Below are positions 5,503-7,269 of a DNA stretch of 7,269 nucleotides, piece by piece. The notes beneath the pieces are model-generated. The model was given only the letters and a program-made list of their open reading frames with translations. It did not search any database and was not told where the DNA came from. Within the stretch, counting starts at the first letter, position 1, and each line of letters starts with the position of its first letter. The DNA lies in NCBI GenBank assembly GCA_964397085.1, contig CAYNHH010000040.1:1-7269 (forward strand). The letters run 5' to 3'. This DNA is from CAILAD01 sp964397085 (GTDB taxonomy: Bacteria; Patescibacteriota; Saccharimonadia; CAILAD01; BJGX01). The position numbers were made by a program, and so were the translations under genes.

Positions 5503-6822
5503 ATGAATTCATTTAACTCCTCATCAATACGCATATACGGAATATTTGTAGTTGTTTCTGTTGGTTTTTTGGCATCAATTATATATGGCTTTTTACATAA
5601 CGATAGCTTGGTATTCTGGTCATCAATTTTGGTTTTTATTTTTCTAGGTATTATTCGAATACTATTAATGCTTAGGGCGCTGACTTATGAAAATCGCCAT
5701 CACAAGAAATACGAGTTAAAGCTTCAGGCCGAACAAGACAAGCTTCTTGCGCTAGTGAATAGCCTCGGCGAGGCAGTGTTTGCTGTAGACACACACGGTA
5801 AGATTACCTTATATAATGCTGCAGCATTAGATCTGTTAGATTCACATGGAGATATCCTCAAAAAAGATTTTAATACTATCTTGCCGCTCATAGATAAGGA
5901 TGGCAAGAGTGTGGAAGTACTCGGTACAGTATTATCTGGGGGGAAAATGGTAACAAGGGACGATCTGCACACTGGCCCAGAAGCTAAAAAAGTTGATTTG
6001 TACGTGATGGCTACACCAGTCAATGAAGCAGGAGAATATGTCGGAGCAATAGTTATGGCTCGAGATGTGAGTAAGCAAAAAAACTTACAGCAACAGAAAG
6101 ACGAGTTCTTGTCAGTAGTGAGTCACGAATTGCGTACCCCTGTTGCTATAGTTGAGGCTGATATATCTACCGTACTTTCACCACATTTTGTTGCTAAAGT
6201 GCCAGACAATGTTGTGAAGTTATTAAAATCGGCTTCACAGAACATTACCTACTTATCTGGCTTACTACAAGATATATCAGATTTGTCTCATTCAGAACGA
6301 ATGGTTTTAGATGTAGAGTTAAAAAATATTGAGATTACGAATTTTACTAAGTCTTTGTGCGAGTCAATGCAAGAAAGAGCCAAGGCCGAGGGCTTAGAGC
6401 TAAAGATGGCACTAAACCTAAAAGATGAAAAAATATTTTCTTCCGAACAAAGAGTACAGGAGATTCTGATTAATTTTCTTACCAACGCTATCAAATATAG
6501 CGCTAAGGTTGGTAAGACTATTAGCTTAACTGTACAGCCTTCTCAAAAATTCACCGGAGGTATTGAGTTTACTGTTCAAGATCAAGGTATTGGTATATCT
6601 CCATCAGACCAAAAGAAGTTGTTTCATAAGTTTTATCGATCAGCAAATAGCAAGGTACAGGCCATAAAAGGCACTGGTATGGGGCTCTACATCACCCAAG
6701 AACAAGCCAAAAAGATTGGTGGCGAAATACGTATGGAAAGTGAACTTGGCAAGGGAAGTATATTCTATCTTGATTTACCTGCAAGTATTCCTAGAGACAA
6801 AGTTACAACCACACAAACCTAA
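5503..6822 (+). CDS. Membrane PAS-domain sensor histidine kinase
   Basis: This 439-residue sensor kinase has two N-terminal helices (about 11-31 and 37-57) joined by a very short loop, so there is almost no extracellular domain. A coiled linker leads to a PAS domain (about 78-190, 'LVNSLGEAVFAVDTHGKITL' onward). The dimerisation and phosphoacceptor domain carries SHELRTP with His208. The ATPase domain has all boxes: N-box 'NFLTNAIKYS' with Asn328, G1 DQGIGI (360-365), F-box FHKFYR (374-379) and G2 GTGMGL (390-395). It should be an active kinase that senses a cytoplasmic or membrane cue through PAS. No response regulator is encoded on either side within the window: the gene is preceded by a kinase-like gene and followed by a convergent one. 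There is no Shine-Dalgarno sequence before the ATG, which lies just after the inverted repeat at 5470-5500. Confidence 0.94.
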   Translation: MNSFNSSSIRIYGIFVVVSVGFLASIIYGFLHNDSLVFWSSILVFIFLGIIRILLMLRALTYENRHHKKYELKLQAEQDKLLALVNSLGEAVFAVDTHGKITLYNAAALDLLDSHGDILKKDFNTILPLIDKDGKSVEVLGTVLSGGKMVTRDDLHTGPEAKKVDLYVMATPVNEAGEYVGAIVMARDVSKQKNLQQQKDEFLSVVSHELRTPVAIVEADISTVLSPHFVAKVPDNVVKLLKSASQNITYLSGLLQDISDLSHSERMVLDVELKNIEITNFTKSLCESMQERAKAEGLELKMALNLKDEKIFSSEQRVQEILINFLTNAIKYSAKVGKTISLTVQPSQKFTGGIEFTVQDQGIGISPSDQKKLFHKFYRSANSKVQAIKGTGMGLYITQEQAKKIGGEIRMESELGKGSIFYLDLPASIPRDKVTTTQT

Positions 6823-6840
6823 TCAAGGGCCGCATCTTGA

Positions 6841-6858
6841 AGCGACAATACTGTTGCT
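6841..6858. other. Weak hairpin between convergent genes
   Basis: AGCGACA (6841-6847) and TGTTGCT (6852-6858) can form seven pairs, one of them G-U, around a 4-base loop. The hairpin lies in the 64-base gap between the histidine kinase stop and the convergent gene's stop. No T-run follows on either strand. It might help end both transcripts, but it is much weaker than the terminator at 4818-4854. Confidence 0.25.
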
Positions 6859-6886
6859 AAACTTTAATAGAATGATAGATCTTATA

Positions 6887-7269
6887 CTAAAAGACTTCAG
6901 TACGTTTTTGCCAACGCGGCTTGAGTAGCTCGTAGCTAATCATTGAATACAGCAGCATTGCGAGCGCACACGCACAACCAAAAGGGTATAGAAGAGTAGA
7001 AAGAATACTTTGACGAGAAATTATAGTAATAATGAGTCTATTCACATAGCTAAGGCCTATAGCAATAGCGAGAAGCCATATACCAACAAAAGAATTTGTT
7101 ATCAGCAAGAAACAAAACAGTACCAATGGAAGTACTAATACGAAAACACCACCACTAACTAATCCTATCGTAAGAGGGAAAGAAAAATGCATAGCCGGGT
7201 AATACCTACGAATATTTTGTTTGAGTATAAGACGTAAGCTCGAATGGTTTTGACTTACCGCAACATCGG
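6887..7269 (-). CDS. C-terminal membrane region of a probable family 2 glycosyltransferase
   Basis: The frame is open from the window's right edge through to a TAG at 6887-6889, so the N-terminal catalytic part lies outside. About 126 codons are visible. The ATG at 7190-7192 is internal: upstream codons read 'LRLILKQNIRRYYPAM', which looks like the amphipathic 'QxxRW' area that ends glycosyltransferase 2 catalytic domains. Two or three hydrophobic segments follow, then a basic tail 'LLKPRWQKRTEVF'. This tail resembles the ending W-[KR]-G-R-x-[YF] of membrane-bound glycosyltransferase 2 proteins such as the HpnB and CrtQ types. Such enzymes transfer sugars to lipids or envelope glycans on the cytoplasmic face. 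The gene is convergent with the histidine kinase. The membrane protein is certain; the glycosyltransferase assignment rests on the tail and is moderate. Confidence 0.55.
   Translation of the reverse strand, partial: DVAVSQNHSSLRLILKQNIRRYYPAMHFSFPLTIGLVSGGVFVLVLPLVLFCFLLITNSFVGIWLLAIAIGLSYVNRLIITIISRQSILSTLLYPFGCACALAMLLYSMISYELLKPRWQKRTEVF

Noticed and set aside
5938..5947. A G6A4 run within the histidine kinase as a second slippage site.
   Set aside because: Six G is short for phase variation, and the run lies in a conserved cytoplasmic enzyme, so it is more likely ordinary Gly-Gly-Lys coding.
5724..6023. A - strand open frame of about 100 codons opposite the PAS domain.
   Set aside because: It is antisense to a well-conserved domain, Ser/Leu-rich as expected for a shadow frame, and has no promoter or ribosome site.
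6823..6840. TCAAG and CTTGA arms just after the histidine kinase stop as a terminator.
   Set aside because: The stem is only five pairs with an eight-base loop and no T-run, which is too weak to support a call.
6716..6928. A + strand open frame running past the end of the histidine kinase into the convergent gap.
   Set aside because: It overlaps the conserved G2 region and C-terminus of the kinase in another frame, has no start signal and shows no domain or membrane pattern.
1..7269. Possible alternative genetic code with UGA read as Gly or Trp.
   Set aside because: No in-frame UGA occurs in any of the nine genes, and Gly and Trp positions in conserved motifs use ordinary codons.

Overview
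The window is a dense, AT-rich bacterial segment. It carries eight genes on the + strand and one convergent gene on the - strand, and no gap exceeds about 90 bases. No RNA gene, CRISPR array or insertion sequence was seen. Short intergenic spaces, overlapping genes, small proteins of low-complexity type and a nucleotide-kinase-like P-loop protein of mostly archaeal style would fit a small-genome Patescibacteria (CPR) member such as Candidatus Saccharibacteria. That assignment is an inference from general character, not from a marker gene. The standard genetic code works throughout: all genes are open with UGA read as stop, yet none of the nine genes ends in UGA (four TAA, five TAG).

Layout: (1) 1-864, the C-terminal half of a 14-helix DHA2-type MFS drug transporter, cut by the window edge. 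(2) 951-2841, a two-gene ABC unit: a MacB/LolD-type ATPase and an FtsX/MacB-type permease overlapping by 8 bases. (3) 2901-4792, a three-gene overlapping operon: an ECF-like sigma factor, a one-helix membrane protein in the anti-sigma position, and a secreted helical protein with a 22-residue repeat and an 8-G tract. A 15-bp hairpin terminator ends this operon. (4) 4877-5449, a P-loop nucleotide-kinase-like protein with its own start-proximal promoter. (5) 5503-6822, a PAS-containing membrane histidine kinase behind a perfect 11-bp inverted repeat. (6) 6887-7269 on the - strand, the C-terminal membrane part of a probable family 2 glycosyltransferase.

The genes suggest envelope sensing and export. 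Two transport systems sit next to a sigma/anti-sigma-type switch whose third gene faces the outside, and a sensor kinase lies just beyond. The most interesting points are these. The G8 tract in the secreted protein gives an immediate stop after gain or loss of a single G. The three-gene sigma operon has an anti-sigma candidate without recognisable family motifs. Translation starts fall into two groups: genes directly behind a -10 box have no Shine-Dalgarno and very short or no leaders, whereas genes inside operons mostly have clear Shine-Dalgarno sequences.
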